Source: Corynebacterium kefirresidentii (GTDB lineage: Bacteria > Actinomycetota > Actinomycetes > Mycobacteriales > Mycobacteriaceae). Taken from it: 64,000 bases of DNA. Numbering within the stretch: the stretch's first letter is position 1; each line of letters starts with the position of its first letter. Below are positions 10,180 through 19,255 of this stretch, piece by piece. The DNA lies in the NCBI GenBank assembly GCA_002154655.1, contig NGUZ01000011.1:1-64000 (forward strand), given 5' to 3'. Position numbers and translations under genes: made by a program. Below the pieces are notes generated by a model. The model worked only from the letters and a program-made list of their open reading frames with translations. It searched no databases and was not told where the DNA came from.

Positions 10180-10503
10180 GTAGCGTCTCGAAAAGATAAC
10201 AGCAACCCAAATTAAGAAATTTTTAGGCGTTGCTCGAGGGAATTGCCCACGAGCAGGCAACATAATCCGAATGGCATATTATTACTGCGACCAAGATCCC
10301 ACTCGGGCTGCGTGTGGGTCATATAAAACCGATGACTTTCCATTCATGTTACTGCAGCCAGAGTTAAAGGTGTGAAACCAGGGTGGATTTTATACTCCTA
10401 ATATATATGTATGGTCAAGGTGCAGGGGTGTCGCCGGTGATTTTATGGCTACCTCGTCGCGCCACCCCAGATCTGCTGCCGGAAAGTGGCAAAGTGGACG
10501 CCG
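10180..10503. other. AT-rich divergent spacer between M23 copy 2 and perM
   Basis: About 320 bases with several AT-rich patches, for example around 10210-10230, 10270-10285 and 10390-10415. These should carry the divergent promoters. A short inverted repeat, TTGCC/GGCAA, lies near 10243-10260. I see no gene or recognised RNA here. Confidence 0.5.
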
Positions 10504-12201
10504 ATGAACAAAAACACCAGCCCCCATTCTCGGTCAACGCCCCGCCCGCGTAGCCAGGCGCGGGGCAGGACGGTGCGCACGGAGCGCACCCCACGCGCGC
10601 CCCATCCCAGCGGGGCCCGCCAGCCCTCTGGATCGGCGCAACGTGTCGCCCGAAAGGCCGGATCTAAAGCCAAAGCGCGCCGTACTCCTGCGCCGCTGAC
10701 TAGGGCAGGCCGCATCCGACGCATGCTTATCACGGCGGCAGTGCCCAACGTGGTCATTGTCCTTATCATTATGGCCATTGCCCTCGGTGGTCTTATGCTG
10801 GCCGGCTCACCCATGGCGTGGTGGTACACCATCGTGGCGGAGTCATGGATGGTCTTTAACCTCGCGCCAGTTTCGGCGGCCGAAGTGCACATGTCTTTCT
10901 TGCCCGCCTTACCCGCGCTCATCTTGGCTGCGGTGGTGGCGGTCCGCGTGCGCAACGCGGTTAAGCACAAGGTCAGCGTCAAAGACTTGCTTATTCTTCT
11001 CAGCTGCGTACTTGGCGTGCCAGCGGTTTTTACCATCATCGCCTGGCTGATGCTTTGGGACGCGGGCAAGGTCTATGATGTCTCCCCGCCTAACCTGGCA
11101 CAGGCATTGCTGCGGGTTATCGTCCTACATCTTGCTGCCATGGCAGCCGGTATGGGCTCGCGCTTGTGGCGGGCATTGGCCAAGCGTTATGGGGTGCCGC
11201 GCCAGATTGTCGACGCCACTCAGATCGCCCTTCGCTACCTCGGCTACCTAGCCATTGGCGCCGCCGTAGTCTTTGTGGTGGTTTTCCTCCTCAATATTTC
11301 TCGCCAGGGCGAGATGATGGACGAATATCCCAGGGTCTCCGGTCTAGGTGTGGCCGGGCTAGTGCTAGTGAGCCTGCTATACATTCCCAATGCCATCGTC
11401 AGCACCGCTGCGGTGGTGGTGGGCTCAGAGTTTTCCATCGGCGAAGGTTCGGTCAGCCTCTTTAGTGCCCACCTCGTGCCGCTGCCACCGCTGCCGATTA
11501 CCGGTGGAATCCCGGCCTCCGCGCCTAGCTGGGCCGTAGTGCTTCTACTTGTCCCGCTCGGCGCCGCAATCTACGCCTTATATAAAAAGCGGCCAAGCTT
11601 CCAGGACGTACTAGTAGCCACGGTGGCCTCCGCGGTAGTCATGTTTATTGCCTGCTACCTTGTCAGCGGCGACCTTGGCTACTACGGCGCCACCGGCCCG
11701 AATCTATGGACCGCCGCAGGCCTAACCGCCCTGTGGATGGCCGTTTTCGGCAGCGCCGTTGCCGCAGGTTTTGCCTTTGTGGCATGGCGCGCGGCGCGCA
11801 CGGCACGTGTCACGGCCCCTGATACTCCCGATTCGGATGCCGCTGAAGACGACGCCCCTGAGGCCGTCGCTGAAGCCGACGAGACCCCAGTTGAACCGGA
11901 GCGCGAGCCCGTTACCGATCCGGAGATCGTTGACGCCGAAGTAGTTGAGGACGAGCCCGATGACGCCGCCCCTGACGCAGCCGCGGATGGGGAAGAAGGC
12001 ACCCCGGCTGAGGATGCGGCGAAGCAGCAGGAGGAACCGGAGGAATCTGAGAAACACGAGGAATCGGACGAACCTGAGGACGCTGAGGAGAAGAAAAGGG
12101 GCGTCGCCAAGCCGGTTAGCCAACAGCTCAAGGGCCAAATGGGGGAGAGCGAGCAGGCTTCCTCGAGCGAAAATTCCTCCGCGGAAGGGGAGAGAGACTA
12201 G
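10504..12201 (+). CDS. perM: Cell division membrane protein PerM (DUF6350)
   Basis: A polytopic membrane protein of about 565 aa. After a basic, disordered N-terminus of about 70 residues there are nine or more hydrophobic segments to about residue 435, including the loop LVPLPPLPITGGIPASAP. The rest, about 130 residues, is a cytosolic acidic tail rich in Glu, Asp, Ala and Pro. The position directly before purN-purH matches M. tuberculosis Rv0955-Rv0957, where PerM is a cell-division protein needed for persistence. Homology is inferred from hydropathy, length and this synteny. The ATG at 10504 (MNKNTSPH) is chosen; a GTG at 10486 is possible. Transport activity is not implied. Confidence 0.82.
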   Translation: MNKNTSPHSRSTPRPRSQARGRTVRTERTPRAPHPSGARQPSGSAQRVARKAGSKAKARRTPAPLTRAGRIRRMLITAAVPNVVIVLIIMAIALGGLMLAGSPMAWWYTIVAESWMVFNLAPVSAAEVHMSFLPALPALILAAVVAVRVRNAVKHKVSVKDLLILLSCVLGVPAVFTIIAWLMLWDAGKVYDVSPPNLAQALLRVIVLHLAAMAAGMGSRLWRALAKRYGVPRQIVDATQIALRYLGYLAIGAAVVFVVVFLLNISRQGEMMDEYPRVSGLGVAGLVLVSLLYIPNAIVSTAAVVVGSEFSIGEGSVSLFSAHLVPLPPLPITGGIPASAPSWAVVLLLVPLGAAIYALYKKRPSFQDVLVATVASAVVMFIACYLVSGDLGYYGATGPNLWTAAGLTALWMAVFGSAVAAGFAFVAWRAARTARVTAPDTPDSDAAEDDAPEAVAEADETPVEPEREPVTDPEIVDAEVVEDEPDDAAPDAAADGEEGTPAEDAAKQQEEPEESEKHEESDEPEDAEEKKRGVAKPVSQQLKGQMGESEQASSSENSSAEGERD

Positions 12202-12211
12202 GCTATAGCGC

Positions 12212-12832
12212 GTGACTTCACCGATGCCTCCGCGCTATACCGCTGACCCTGAACGCCTCCGAGTGGTGGTGCTCGTTTCTGGAACGGGTTCACTGCTGCA
12301 AGCCATCGTGGATGCCCAAGCAGGGCACTACCAAGTGGTAAAGGTGGTGGCGGATAAGGAATGCCACGGTATTTCGCGCGCACAGGACCACGGGATCGAT
12401 ACCGAAGTCGTGGCGCTGGGTGCCGATCGCGCCGAATGGAATCAACGTCTGGTTGACGCAGTAGATGCTGCGCAGCCAGACGTTGTTGTTTCTGCGGGCT
12501 TTATGAAGATCCTGGGAAAGGAATTTCTCGACCGCTTCGAAGGCCGCACCATCAATACCCACCCGGCGCTGCTGCCAGCTTTCAAGGGAGCGCATGCCGT
12601 GCGCGACGCCCTAGACTATGGCGTGAAGATCACCGGCTCTACCGTCCATTTTGTGGATTCGGGAGTGGATACCGGACCCATCATCGCGCAGCGATCCGTA
12701 GCCATCATGGCGGACGATGATGAGTCCACTCTCCACGAGCGCATCAAACAAGTAGAGCGCGATCTCATCGTGGAGGTACTGCGCGCAGCAGACGTCCACA
12801 ATGAGGAACTTATTATTCAACTCGCAGACTAA
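12212..12832 (+). CDS. purN: Phosphoribosylglycinamide formyltransferase
   Basis: Uses 10-formyl-THF to formylate GAR in purine synthesis. The protein of about 206 aa shows the formyltransferase fold signatures: VVLVSGTGSLLQAI for phosphate binding, NTHPALLPAFKGAHAV with the catalytic His, and GSTVHFVDSGVDTGPII with the catalytic Asp. GTG at 12212 or ATG at 12224 can start it; the extra N-terminal residues are poorly conserved. It begins 10 bases after perM and 27 bases before purH, so purN-purH should be one unit. Confidence 0.97.
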   Translation: MTSPMPPRYTADPERLRVVVLVSGTGSLLQAIVDAQAGHYQVVKVVADKECHGISRAQDHGIDTEVVALGADRAEWNQRLVDAVDAAQPDVVVSAGFMKILGKEFLDRFEGRTINTHPALLPAFKGAHAVRDALDYGVKITGSTVHFVDSGVDTGPIIAQRSVAIMADDDESTLHERIKQVERDLIVEVLRAADVHNEELIIQLAD

Positions 12833-12859
12833 GACTTTTCGAAAGGCTTAATCCTCCTC

Positions 12860-14392
12860 ATGAGCGAAGACCGCAAGCAGGTAAAGCGCGCCCTTATCAG
12901 CGTGTACGACAAAACCGGGCTGGAGGATCTGGCCCGCGCCCTCGATAAGGCAGGCGTGGAAATCGTCTCCACCGGCTCCACCGCGAAGAAGATCGCGGAC
13001 CTAGGTATCGAGGTCACTCCGGTAGAAAAGCTCACCGGCTTCCCAGAGTGCTTGGAAGGCCGCGTCAAGACGCTGCACCCGCGCGTACACGCCGGCATCC
13101 TGGCCGATACCCGCAAGGACGACCACCTCAACCAGCTCTCCGAGCTCGAGGTAGAACCTTTCCAGCTCGTCGTGGTCAACCTGTACCCCTTCCGCGAGAC
13201 CGTGGCTTCGGGCACGGACTTCGATGGCTGTGTGGAACAGATTGATATCGGCGGCCCATCCATGGTGCGCGCGGCCGCCAAGAACCACCCGTCTGTTGCC
13301 GTTGTGGTAGATCCTTCCCGCTACGGTGAGGCCGTGGAGGCCGTCAACAACGGTGGCTTCACCTTGGAGCAGCGCCGCGGCCTTGCCCGCGATGCTTTCC
13401 TGCACACCGCGGATTATGATGCGGCCGTCTCCGCGTGGTTCGTAGATCAGCTCAGCGAGGAGGGGCAAACCACCCCGCTGCGCTACGGCGAGAACTCTCA
13501 CCAGGCGGCCACCGTTACCCGCATCGGCTCCAAAGGCCTTGCTAATGCCACTCAGTTCAATGGCAAGGAGATGAGCTACAACAACTACCAGGATGCGGAT
13601 GCCGCCTGGCGTGCCGCGTGGGATCACGAGCGCCCCTGCGTTGCAATTATCAAGCACACCAATCCTTGCGGCATTGCCGTTTCTGAAGAGTCCATCGCCG
13701 CCGCCCATCGCGCGGCGCATGCGTGTGACCCGATGTCCGCCTTCGGCGGCGTCATCGCCGTCAACCGCGAGGTCACTGTGGAGATGGCCGAGCAGGTCAA
13801 GGAAATCTTTACCGAGGTCATCGTCGCTCCTTCTTATGAGGACGGCGCTATCGAGGTCCTCAAGGCCAAGAAGAATCTGCGCGTGCTGCAAGCAGAACAC
13901 GAGAACCAGCAGGAAGAGCGCAAGTACATCTCTGGCGGTGTGCTCACCCAGGAACCAGATACCTACCAGGCCGAGGGGGATGACCCAGCAAACTGGACCC
14001 TGGCCGCAGGTGAGGCCCTCAGCGAGTCCGATATGGCCGAGCTCGAGTTCGCCTGGCGCGCCGTGCGCGCGGTGAAATCTAATGCGATTTTGCTGGCTAA
14101 GGACAATGCCACCGTGGGCGTGGGCATGGGCCAGGTCAACCGCGTTGACTCTGCCAAGCTCGCCGTCGAGCGCGCTAATACCCTGGCGGATGGCGCCAAC
14201 CGCACCGAGGGCTCTTTCGCTGCTTCCGATGCCTTCTTTCCATTCGCCGATGGCTTGCAGGTGCTTCTCGACGCCGGCGTGAAGGCCGTAGTCCAGCCTG
14301 GCGGCTCCATCCGTGACGAGGAAGTCATTGCGGCGGCCAAGGAAGCCGGCGTTACGCTGTACCTGACTGGTACCCGCCACTTCGCCCACTAG
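12860..14392 (+). CDS. purH: Bifunctional AICAR formyltransferase/IMP cyclohydrolase
   Basis: Catalyses the last two steps of IMP synthesis. The N-terminal third is the MGS-like cyclohydrolase domain ([35 protein letters not shown]). The C-terminal two thirds are the AICAR transformylase, with RYGENSHQ and the catalytic-site motif KHTNPCG, and ending in TGTRHFAH. Length of 510 aa is standard. ATG at 12860, [18 protein letters not shown]. Convincing open frames on the opposite strand here are codon-bias shadows. The next gene is 15 bases downstream. Confidence 0.98.
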   Translation: MSEDRKQVKRALISVYDKTGLEDLARALDKAGVEIVSTGSTAKKIADLGIEVTPVEKLTGFPECLEGRVKTLHPRVHAGILADTRKDDHLNQLSELEVEPFQLVVVNLYPFRETVASGTDFDGCVEQIDIGGPSMVRAAAKNHPSVAVVVDPSRYGEAVEAVNNGGFTLEQRRGLARDAFLHTADYDAAVSAWFVDQLSEEGQTTPLRYGENSHQAATVTRIGSKGLANATQFNGKEMSYNNYQDADAAWRAAWDHERPCVAIIKHTNPCGIAVSEESIAAAHRAAHACDPMSAFGGVIAVNREVTVEMAEQVKEIFTEVIVAPSYEDGAIEVLKAKKNLRVLQAEHENQQEERKYISGGVLTQEPDTYQAEGDDPANWTLAAGEALSESDMAELEFAWRAVRAVKSNAILLAKDNATVGVGMGQVNRVDSAKLAVERANTLADGANRTEGSFAASDAFFPFADGLQVLLDAGVKAVVQPGGSIRDEEVIAAAKEAGVTLYLTGTRHFAH

Positions 14393-14407
14393 CCTAAGCT
14401 AGTTTTC

Positions 14408-15355
14408 ATGACGTTCCCTATCCGCCGGGCCTGGGGCCCGGCAGCTGCCCTCAGCGCCTGCGCACTCTCCCTGGGCGCGTGCGCAAGCGCTGAGGATGCA
14501 GCGGATAATTCCCCTACTTTTGTCAATACCGAGGCACGCGGCACGGCCGATCCCTTGTACGGAGAGACCACGTCTGCAACGACTGCGTCCTCATCCGCAG
14601 CCCCTGCTGCCGAGCGCGCCCCGTCCGACTCCACGGAACCTCCGGTCGCAGCCCCTGCCGATGACGTTCAAGCCGTACTTGATCGCATTGTGGCAGAACA
14701 CGGAAATGTGGGCATTGCGGTCTCCGATGGCACCTCTACCGTCGAGGCTGGGCGCACCGCTCCCGAAGCCGCGTGGTCAACCTCCAAGGTGCCCGTGCTT
14801 ATTGCGGCGCATCGTACGGGTGTTGCCGATAGCCAGCTGGTGTCCTCTGCAATTACTTACTCCGATAACGAGGCCGCCAAGGCCGCGTGGGCAGCATTAG
14901 GGGAGCCGACCGTGGCCGCACACGCCGCCCAAAGCGTTATTGCGGAGGCAGGCGATACCGCCACCCAAGTCCAATCCCAGGTCACCCGCCCGGAATTTAC
15001 TGCCTTTGGTCAGACCATGTGGAGCGTGGGCAACCAGGCTAAGTTTATGGCTGGGTTGCGCTGCGTGGATGGAGCTCAGCCGATTATCGACGCCATGGGT
15101 ACCGCCGATCCCGCGCAAAGCTACGGTCTACGCGCCTTGCCAGGCTCCTTTATGAAGGGTGGCTGGGGGCCGAGCCCCACTGGCGCCTACGACGTGCGCC
15201 AGATGGGTATCGTCCGGTTGGGTGGGCACGACGTTGCCGTAGCAATGATTGCCTCGTCCCCTGATGGCCAGTACGCCTCCGCTCAGGCGGTTCTTACATC
15301 CGTTGCCGAAGACCTCGCTCAAGCTGATACGCAGTGGCCCAGCCCCGCCTGCTAG
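14408..15355 (+). CDS. Lipoprotein with serine beta-lactamase-like fold
   Basis: A 315-aa exported lipoprotein. The signal peptide ends in a lipobox SLGAC with the lipidated Cys at residue 25, followed by a Ser/Thr/Ala/Pro-rich spacer of about 75 residues. The remaining domain looks like a class A beta-lactamase/serine hydrolase fold: STSK supplies the S-x-x-K catalytic pair, TYSDNEAA matches the S-D-N loop, and MKGGW sits where the K-[ST]-G strand is expected, although it reads KGG. These features suggest binding of a peptidoglycan-like substrate, not necessarily antibiotic resistance. It follows purH by 15 bases and precedes another lipoprotein. Confidence 0.75.
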   Translation: MTFPIRRAWGPAAALSACALSLGACASAEDAADNSPTFVNTEARGTADPLYGETTSATTASSSAAPAAERAPSDSTEPPVAAPADDVQAVLDRIVAEHGNVGIAVSDGTSTVEAGRTAPEAAWSTSKVPVLIAAHRTGVADSQLVSSAITYSDNEAAKAAWAALGEPTVAAHAAQSVIAEAGDTATQVQSQVTRPEFTAFGQTMWSVGNQAKFMAGLRCVDGAQPIIDAMGTADPAQSYGLRALPGSFMKGGWGPSPTGAYDVRQMGIVRLGGHDVAVAMIASSPDGQYASAQAVLTSVAEDLAQADTQWPSPAC

Positions 15356-15379
15356 GCCTGTCATTAGAAAGGAAAGCTT

Positions 15380-16012
15380 ATGCCTTATCGCTCTCGCCTC
15401 CGCTCACTTATCGCCGCGGGGTTCGTCCCACTCGTGGCCGCTAGCCTCGCGCTTAGCGGCTGCAGCAACGCCAAGGATGAAGCTGCCCCTAGCTTTAAAG
15501 GCGAAGGTGGCGGTATGACTACGGTTAATAACTCCGATGAGGAAGCCGACAACGCAGAGGAGAACACGGACGCTCAAAAGACCGCAACTAAGGAAGAGGA
15601 AGCGCCTAAGGAACCGCCGGTCGTCACGGTCACGCAGACAGAAAAGCAGGAATCACCATCTTCTTCCGGCGGGGGTCAGAAGAGTGGTGTGGGTAACTAT
15701 ATTTCCAATTTCAACGAGTACGGATGGCTGGATGGCGGTTACGCCAACTGTCAGCGCTTTGAGCGTGCCTTATTCGCCGGTTCTGGGCCGGACGGCAGGG
15801 TCATCATTTGTGAAACCGGCGGTGGAGTCAAATTCTATCGCTCGTCGATGTTTGACGGACAGTTCCAAACGAGCGACGTTACCCAAGACGGGAATAACTA
15901 CTACGTCAATGCGGATCCCTCGATTATCGTGGTGACCCCGAGTGGCGTCAGCGTGCGCGAAGGAGGCGGATTGGCCGCCACGGGAGAGTTCACGGAGTCG
16001 TGGCAGCGCTAA
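15380..16012 (+). CDS. Putative lipoprotein, function unknown
   Basis: A 210-aa protein with a clear lipoprotein signal: basic N-terminus, hydrophobic core and LSGC lipobox with Cys28. A highly charged Glu/Lys/Asn spacer follows to about residue 100 (acidic EEADNAEENTD, then VTVTQTEKQESP). A compact C-terminal domain of about 100 residues has two Cys residues, in ANCQRFERALF and VIICETGGG, that could form a disulfide. I do not recognise the family. The start at 15380 follows a GAAAGGAAAG site. It lies 24 bases after the beta-lactamase-like lipoprotein and may be co-expressed. Its stop lies in an inverted repeat shared with the end of amtR. Confidence 0.8.
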   Translation: MPYRSRLRSLIAAGFVPLVAASLALSGCSNAKDEAAPSFKGEGGGMTTVNNSDEEADNAEENTDAQKTATKEEEAPKEPPVVTVTQTEKQESPSSSGGGQKSGVGNYISNFNEYGWLDGGYANCQRFERALFAGSGPDGRVIICETGGGVKFYRSSMFDGQFQTSDVTQDGNNYYVNADPSIIVVTPSGVSVREGGGLAATGEFTESWQR

Positions 16013-16026
16013 TGAGGGGTTAGCGC
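16006..16026. terminator. Hairpin formed from the two convergent stop codons
   Basis: GCGCTAA (16006-16012) and TTAGCGC (16020-16026) are perfect inverted repeats around a 7-nt loop. The arms contain the TAA stop of the lipoprotein gene and the TAA stop of amtR. No T-run follows on either strand, so termination ability is uncertain. Confidence 0.4.
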
Positions 16027-16736
16027 GACTTCTTCTTGCGGTCGGCCGCTGCTGCGGCGGCTGCGGAGATGGAGTCGTTGCGATTCTTCAAAAGCTCGAG
16101 GGTAGTTTCCTCGGCGTTATCGGGAACGGAGGCGCCGAGGACGGCTAAGGCGGCGTCGGCAAGCATAGCGGCTGTCTCCGGCACCGACTGGGAAGCGTCG
16201 AACGGCGGGGTGCCGTTATTGGGCCGCATTTCGATGACGGATAGCGCAATGTGGAAGGGAAGCTCCACGCGGGGATCCTCCTCGCCCACAATGGCGGTTG
16301 CGGTAGAGCGGAAATGATTCTGCAGGCGGTCGCGCGATTCGTGGTATTCGGAAAACTCCGGAGAATTAGCCACCGGCAGCTGATATAGGCGCCCCACGTT
16401 CCAGCCGCTGGTAAGCAATAGACGTGATTCCGCGGCGACCAAAGACCACAGGCGTTGAGCCGGATCAGCATCAGTGCCGGCCAACTCATCGGCCAACTCC
16501 AAGGATGGTTCGATGGTGGAATTGAGCAGCGTAAGGAAAATCTCCGTCTTGGACGGGAAATGGTAATACAGCGAGGCCTGGCGGATGCCAACCGCATCTG
16601 CAATCTGGTGCGTGGATGTAGTAGCAAACCCTTGAGTAGTGAAAAGCTCGGAGGAGGCGTCCAAGATCTCCTCTCGGGCGCTGTTTCCCCTGCGCCGCGG
16701 GCTGTGTTTACGCGGCCTACCGACAGTGCCTGCCAT
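16020..16736 (-). CDS. amtR: TetR-family master regulator of nitrogen control, AmtR
   Basis: A 238-aa TetR-type DNA-binding protein. Residues 1-70 closely match C. glutamicum AmtR as I recall it: GRPRKHSPRR arm, then REEILDASSELF and the helix-turn-helix STHQIADAVGIRQASLYYHF. The ligand/adenylyl-GlnK interaction domain follows (GRLYQLPVANSPEF, FHIALSVIEMRPNNG). AmtR represses ammonium uptake and assimilation genes until GlnK-AMP binds it. The C-terminus has a basic/Ala extension ending in DRKKKSR. The start codon is ATG at 16736. It is convergent with the lipoprotein and 101 bases from the DUF294-like gene, same strand. Confidence 0.93.
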   Translation of the reverse strand: MAGTVGRPRKHSPRRRGNSAREEILDASSELFTTQGFATTSTHQIADAVGIRQASLYYHFPSKTEIFLTLLNSTIEPSLELADELAGTDADPAQRLWSLVAAESRLLLTSGWNVGRLYQLPVANSPEFSEYHESRDRLQNHFRSTATAIVGEEDPRVELPFHIALSVIEMRPNNGTPPFDASQSVPETAAMLADAALAVLGASVPDNAEETTLELLKNRNDSISAAAAAAADRKKKSR

Positions 16737-16837
16737 GCGGTGGGACGCCTCCTTTCACAAGAAGAAATTGCTTTTAATTACCAACTGTACAATCTTATGC
16801 CCGACTAGGTACTGCTTCCGAATCCGCACCTTAGGGA

Positions 16838-17617
16838 CTATTTATATTCTTCTGCCCGCTGCGTAATGGACTCAAACACGGCCGAGACAATACGGCACGC
16901 CGAGCCATAAGCAGTGCGATCCAACGGCGGAAGATCCCGCAGCGTGGCTGGGCGGTCACTGACGCGCTCGTACCAACGGCGCAACTCTAATGCATAGCCG
17001 GTACGCCACGCTAGATCCAAAGACTCTGCGTCGGTGGCGGTGAGGACAGCGCGCTCAACGCCAATCGCCAGGCGATCTACCGTCGGGCGAGGCCCCGGCG
17101 CCGCCCAGCGAGCGATAGCTGCAATGGGGGAGAGCAGTGTCGCCTTGATGTCCACAGCTGCATCTCGGTCCGGCAGACCGTCCACCATTTTCAGCGTAGG
17201 CGGGCGTTTGGTCAAAGCTTCTTCTAGGAGCGCTTGTTCTCCGCCGTTTCCCAGGGGAAGGCCGGCATCGACGCGCGCGGCAATCGAATCGGCGGCCTCG
17301 TGAGCCTGGAGGCCGACATCAGAAAAGACTTCCTGGAGATCGGAATCCTGGCCAATCCATTCCACAGGCATAGATGGCAGCTGGTCACCCCGAGCGGCAG
17401 CACCGGTAAGGCGTACCGGTGAGTTGACCCCAGGGGAGCGAACGATATCTACCAACAAGTGGGAATACCAGTGAGCCAATTCAATCTCATTATCTTGGTG
17501 AGCGACCGCATTGCGCAAGATATCTTGGGCCTCTGCGAGCAGCCCGCGGGCCGTAGCGCGAGACTGGCAGTGCGGGGCAAGCTCGGAGAGATCGAGTAGG
17601 GATTGGTGTAGGGCCAT
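16838..17617 (-). CDS. DUF294-like protein with degenerate nucleotidyltransferase site
   Basis: A 259-aa protein resembling the nucleotidyltransferase plus substrate-binding half of DUF294/GlnD-like proteins. The segment LTGAAARGDQLPSMPVEW aligns with the family motif GS-x-GRGEQ-x-L-x-x-DQD, but the metal-binding Asp pair is missing. The C-terminal part, ATLLSPIAAIARWA followed by PTVDRLA, matches the helical substrate-binding domain. A catalytic role is therefore doubtful. Its position directly upstream of amtR is suggestive, because GlnD-type domains modify the PII protein that controls AmtR, but this is inference. ATG at 17617 (MALHQSLL). Family assignment is moderate. Confidence 0.65.
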   Translation of the reverse strand: MALHQSLLDLSELAPHCQSRATARGLLAEAQDILRNAVAHQDNEIELAHWYSHLLVDIVRSPGVNSPVRLTGAAARGDQLPSMPVEWIGQDSDLQEVFSDVGLQAHEAADSIAARVDAGLPLGNGGEQALLEEALTKRPPTLKMVDGLPDRDAAVDIKATLLSPIAAIARWAAPGPRPTVDRLAIGVERAVLTATDAESLDLAWRTGYALELRRWYERVSDRPATLRDLPPLDRTAYGSACRIVSAVFESITQRAEEYK

Positions 17618-17752
17618 AGCTCACTGCCTTTCACTAGTGCGAAGCCGGTGCTTCCCCCAGTGGCTGCGGGGCGCACGAATGCTTTAAATCTAACACCTTG
17701 GCCGCGTGGGCTGAATATCTGGGTGTAAAGGCGGGAGTAAGAGGGAGAAAAC

Positions 17753-17794
17753 GACTATCGCCGCCTGCCCTCGAGGAGGGAGGCGGCGATAGTC
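17753..17794 (-). terminator. Terminator of the rpmB-rpmG-rpsN-rpsR operon
   Basis: A 14-bp perfect stem (GACTATCGCCGCCT, 17753-17766, with its complement at 17781-17794) with a 14-nt loop, 66 bases after the rpsR stop. On the minus strand it is followed by GTTTTCT. Confidence 0.85.
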
Positions 17795-17859
17795 TATGGA
17801 TCTTTTACCGTGTCACACTTGCCAGCGGCAAAAGTGCGCTGTTGATACCCAGCTACTGT

Positions 17860-18114
17860 TTAGCGGGTGGTGAACGGCAGGAGAGCCATTTCGCGTGCGT
17901 TCTTGACTGCGGTAGCAACCTGACGCTGCTGCTGCGGGGTCAGACCGGTGACGCGACGGGAACGGATCTTGTGACGATCCGAGATGAACAGACGCAGAGT
18001 CTTGGTGTCCTTGTAGTCCACCTTCTCGATGCCCTCAGCCTTCAAAGGGTTCTTCTTCGGGCGACGGCTCTGCTCCATACGGAACTTCTTTTGGTTATTG
18101 CGCTTATTAGCCAT
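17860..18114 (-). CDS. rpsR: 30S ribosomal protein S18 (zinc-free form)
   Basis: bS18, which binds S6 on the platform of the small subunit. The 84-aa sequence has the family core [20 protein letters not shown] followed by [15 protein letters not shown] and contains no Cys at all, so it is the zinc-independent type. The start at 18114 ([10 protein letters not shown]) follows rpsN by 15 bases. It is the last gene of the leftward rpmB-rpmG-rpsN-rpsR operon. Confidence 0.98.
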   Translation of the reverse strand: MANKRNNQKKFRMEQSRRPKKNPLKAEGIEKVDYKDTKTLRLFISDRHKIRSRRVTGLTPQQQRQVATAVKNAREMALLPFTTR

Positions 18115-18129
18115 TGTGCAATTACCCCT

Positions 18130-18435
18130 TTACCAGCTGGACTTACGAACGCCCGGCAGCTCACCACGGTGAGCCATGCCGCGCATACGGACACGGGACA
18201 GGCCGAACTTGCGGAGGTAACCGCGTGGGCGGCCATCGGCAGCGTCACGGTTACGTACGCGGGCTGGGGAAGCGTCACGAGGCTGGCGGTTCAGCTCGAA
18301 CTGGGCCTCCAGGCGCTCCTCATCCGGGGTGTTCGGGTTCTTGATGATCTTCTTGAGCTCAGCGCGACGCTCCGCATAGCGGGCGACGATTTCCTTGCGC
18401 TGCTCGTTCTTAGCGATCTTGGACTTCTTAGCCAT
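18130..18435 (-). CDS. rpsN: 30S ribosomal protein S14 (long, zinc-free form)
   Basis: uS14 in the 101-aa long form, typical of the zinc-independent type: [13 protein letters not shown] at the start, [14 protein letters not shown] in the middle, and [15 protein letters not shown] at the C-terminus. There are no Cys residues, whereas the zinc form carries two CxxC pairs. The start is three bases from the rpmG stop, so translation is probably coupled. It assembles into the head of the small subunit. Confidence 0.98.
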   Translation of the reverse strand: MAKKSKIAKNEQRKEIVARYAERRAELKKIIKNPNTPDEERLEAQFELNRQPRDASPARVRNRDAADGRPRGYLRKFGLSRVRMRGMAHRGELPGVRKSSW

Positions 18436-18438
18436 TGA

Positions 18439-18603
18439 TTATCGCTCCTCGCGGAATTCGACGTGCTTGCGGGCAATCGGATCGAACTTCTTCAAGGTGA
18501 TGCGATCCGGGTTGTTGCGCTTGTTCTTACGGGTCACGTAGGTGTAACCGGTGCCCGCAGTGGACTTCAGCTTAATGATTGGGCGGATATCGTTACGTGC
18601 CAT
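18439..18603 (-). CDS. rpmG: 50S ribosomal protein L33 (zinc-free form)
   Basis: A 54-aa protein read directly from the minus strand: [20 protein letters not shown], then a segment with [19 protein letters not shown] and ending HVEFREER. This is bL33 with the CxxC pairs replaced, so it is the zinc-independent type. The start ATG is at 18603-18601, two bases after the rpmB stop, and its own stop is three bases before rpsN. Confidence 0.97.
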   Translation of the reverse strand: MARNDIRPIIKLKSTAGTGYTYVTRKNKRNNPDRITLKKFDPIARKHVEFREER

Positions 18604-18605
18604 AC

Positions 18606-18842
18606 TTAAATCTTCTCCCCACGTGCGCGAATCTTAGCCACAACGGACTCGATGCCATCGCGGTCGATGATCTTCATGCCCTTGGTGGAAACATTCAGGG
18701 TGATGGTACGGCCCTCAGAGGGCAGGTAGTAGCGACGACGCTGCACGTTGGGGTTCCAACGGCGCGAAGTGCGGCGGTGCGAGTGCGAGACCTGCTTGCC
18801 GAATTCCGGCTTGCGGCCCGTTACCTGGCAAATAGCCGACAT
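18606..18842 (-). CDS. rpmB: 50S ribosomal protein L28 (zinc-free form)
   Basis: bL28, 78 aa. It starts [15 protein letters not shown] and has [16 protein letters not shown] and [14 protein letters not shown], typical of the family. Only one Cys is present (residue 5), so the zinc ribbon of the Cys4 type is absent. It is the first gene of the leftward operon with rpmG, rpsN and rpsR. An AGAAAGAAGA ribosome site lies upstream. The divergent rpmE2-rpmF pair starts 476 bases away. Confidence 0.97.
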   Translation of the reverse strand: MSAICQVTGRKPEFGKQVSHSHRRTSRRWNPNVQRRRYYLPSEGRTITLNVSTKGMKIIDRDGIESVVAKIRARGEKI

Positions 18843-19240
18843 GGGTCTTCTTTCTCCTAGCCGCCCACATCATGGCTATGGACAATGAAACGCCGACTGC
18901 CGAGTGAGGGTGGCAGTGCTCAAAAGTGAGGTGTGAGCGGGTGCGGCGCCATCGTCGAACGCCAGTAGACGGGGCGTAAAACGTATATTTTGACAACAGC
19001 AAGGGAAAATCTTACAACCTTGGGCGCGAATTACCTAATCGCTACCTTGCTGTGGTTGGTGGGGCTGTTTGTGGTTGTGGGGTGGCATTTGGCTGTAACG
19101 CCCCGCCATACGTGTTAGAAGAAACTGGTGTGAAATGAGTGGTCGGAGCGGGGTGGGGATTTCGCATCTGGGGTAGTTGACTGTAGGATAATTCAGGTTG
19201 TTGACCCGTGCTGCACGGCACGCGGTTAGCAGAGTGAAAT
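18843..19240. promoter_or_regulatory. Divergent control region between rpmB and rpmE2
   Basis: About 400 bases without a gene. An AT-rich patch near 18975-19020 should contain the leftward promoter. TTGACT and GGATAAT near 19175-19195 and TTGACC near 19200 are candidate rightward promoter elements, but their spacing is not canonical. I looked for a long AT-rich palindrome of the Zur type and found none that convinces me. Confidence 0.45.
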
Positions 19241-19255
19241 TTGTACGTCCCAACT

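Noticed and set aside
13001..14389. Long open frame on the minus strand inside purH
   Set aside because: It is antisense to a perfectly conserved gene and its translation shows no domain. GC-rich codon bias produces such shadows.
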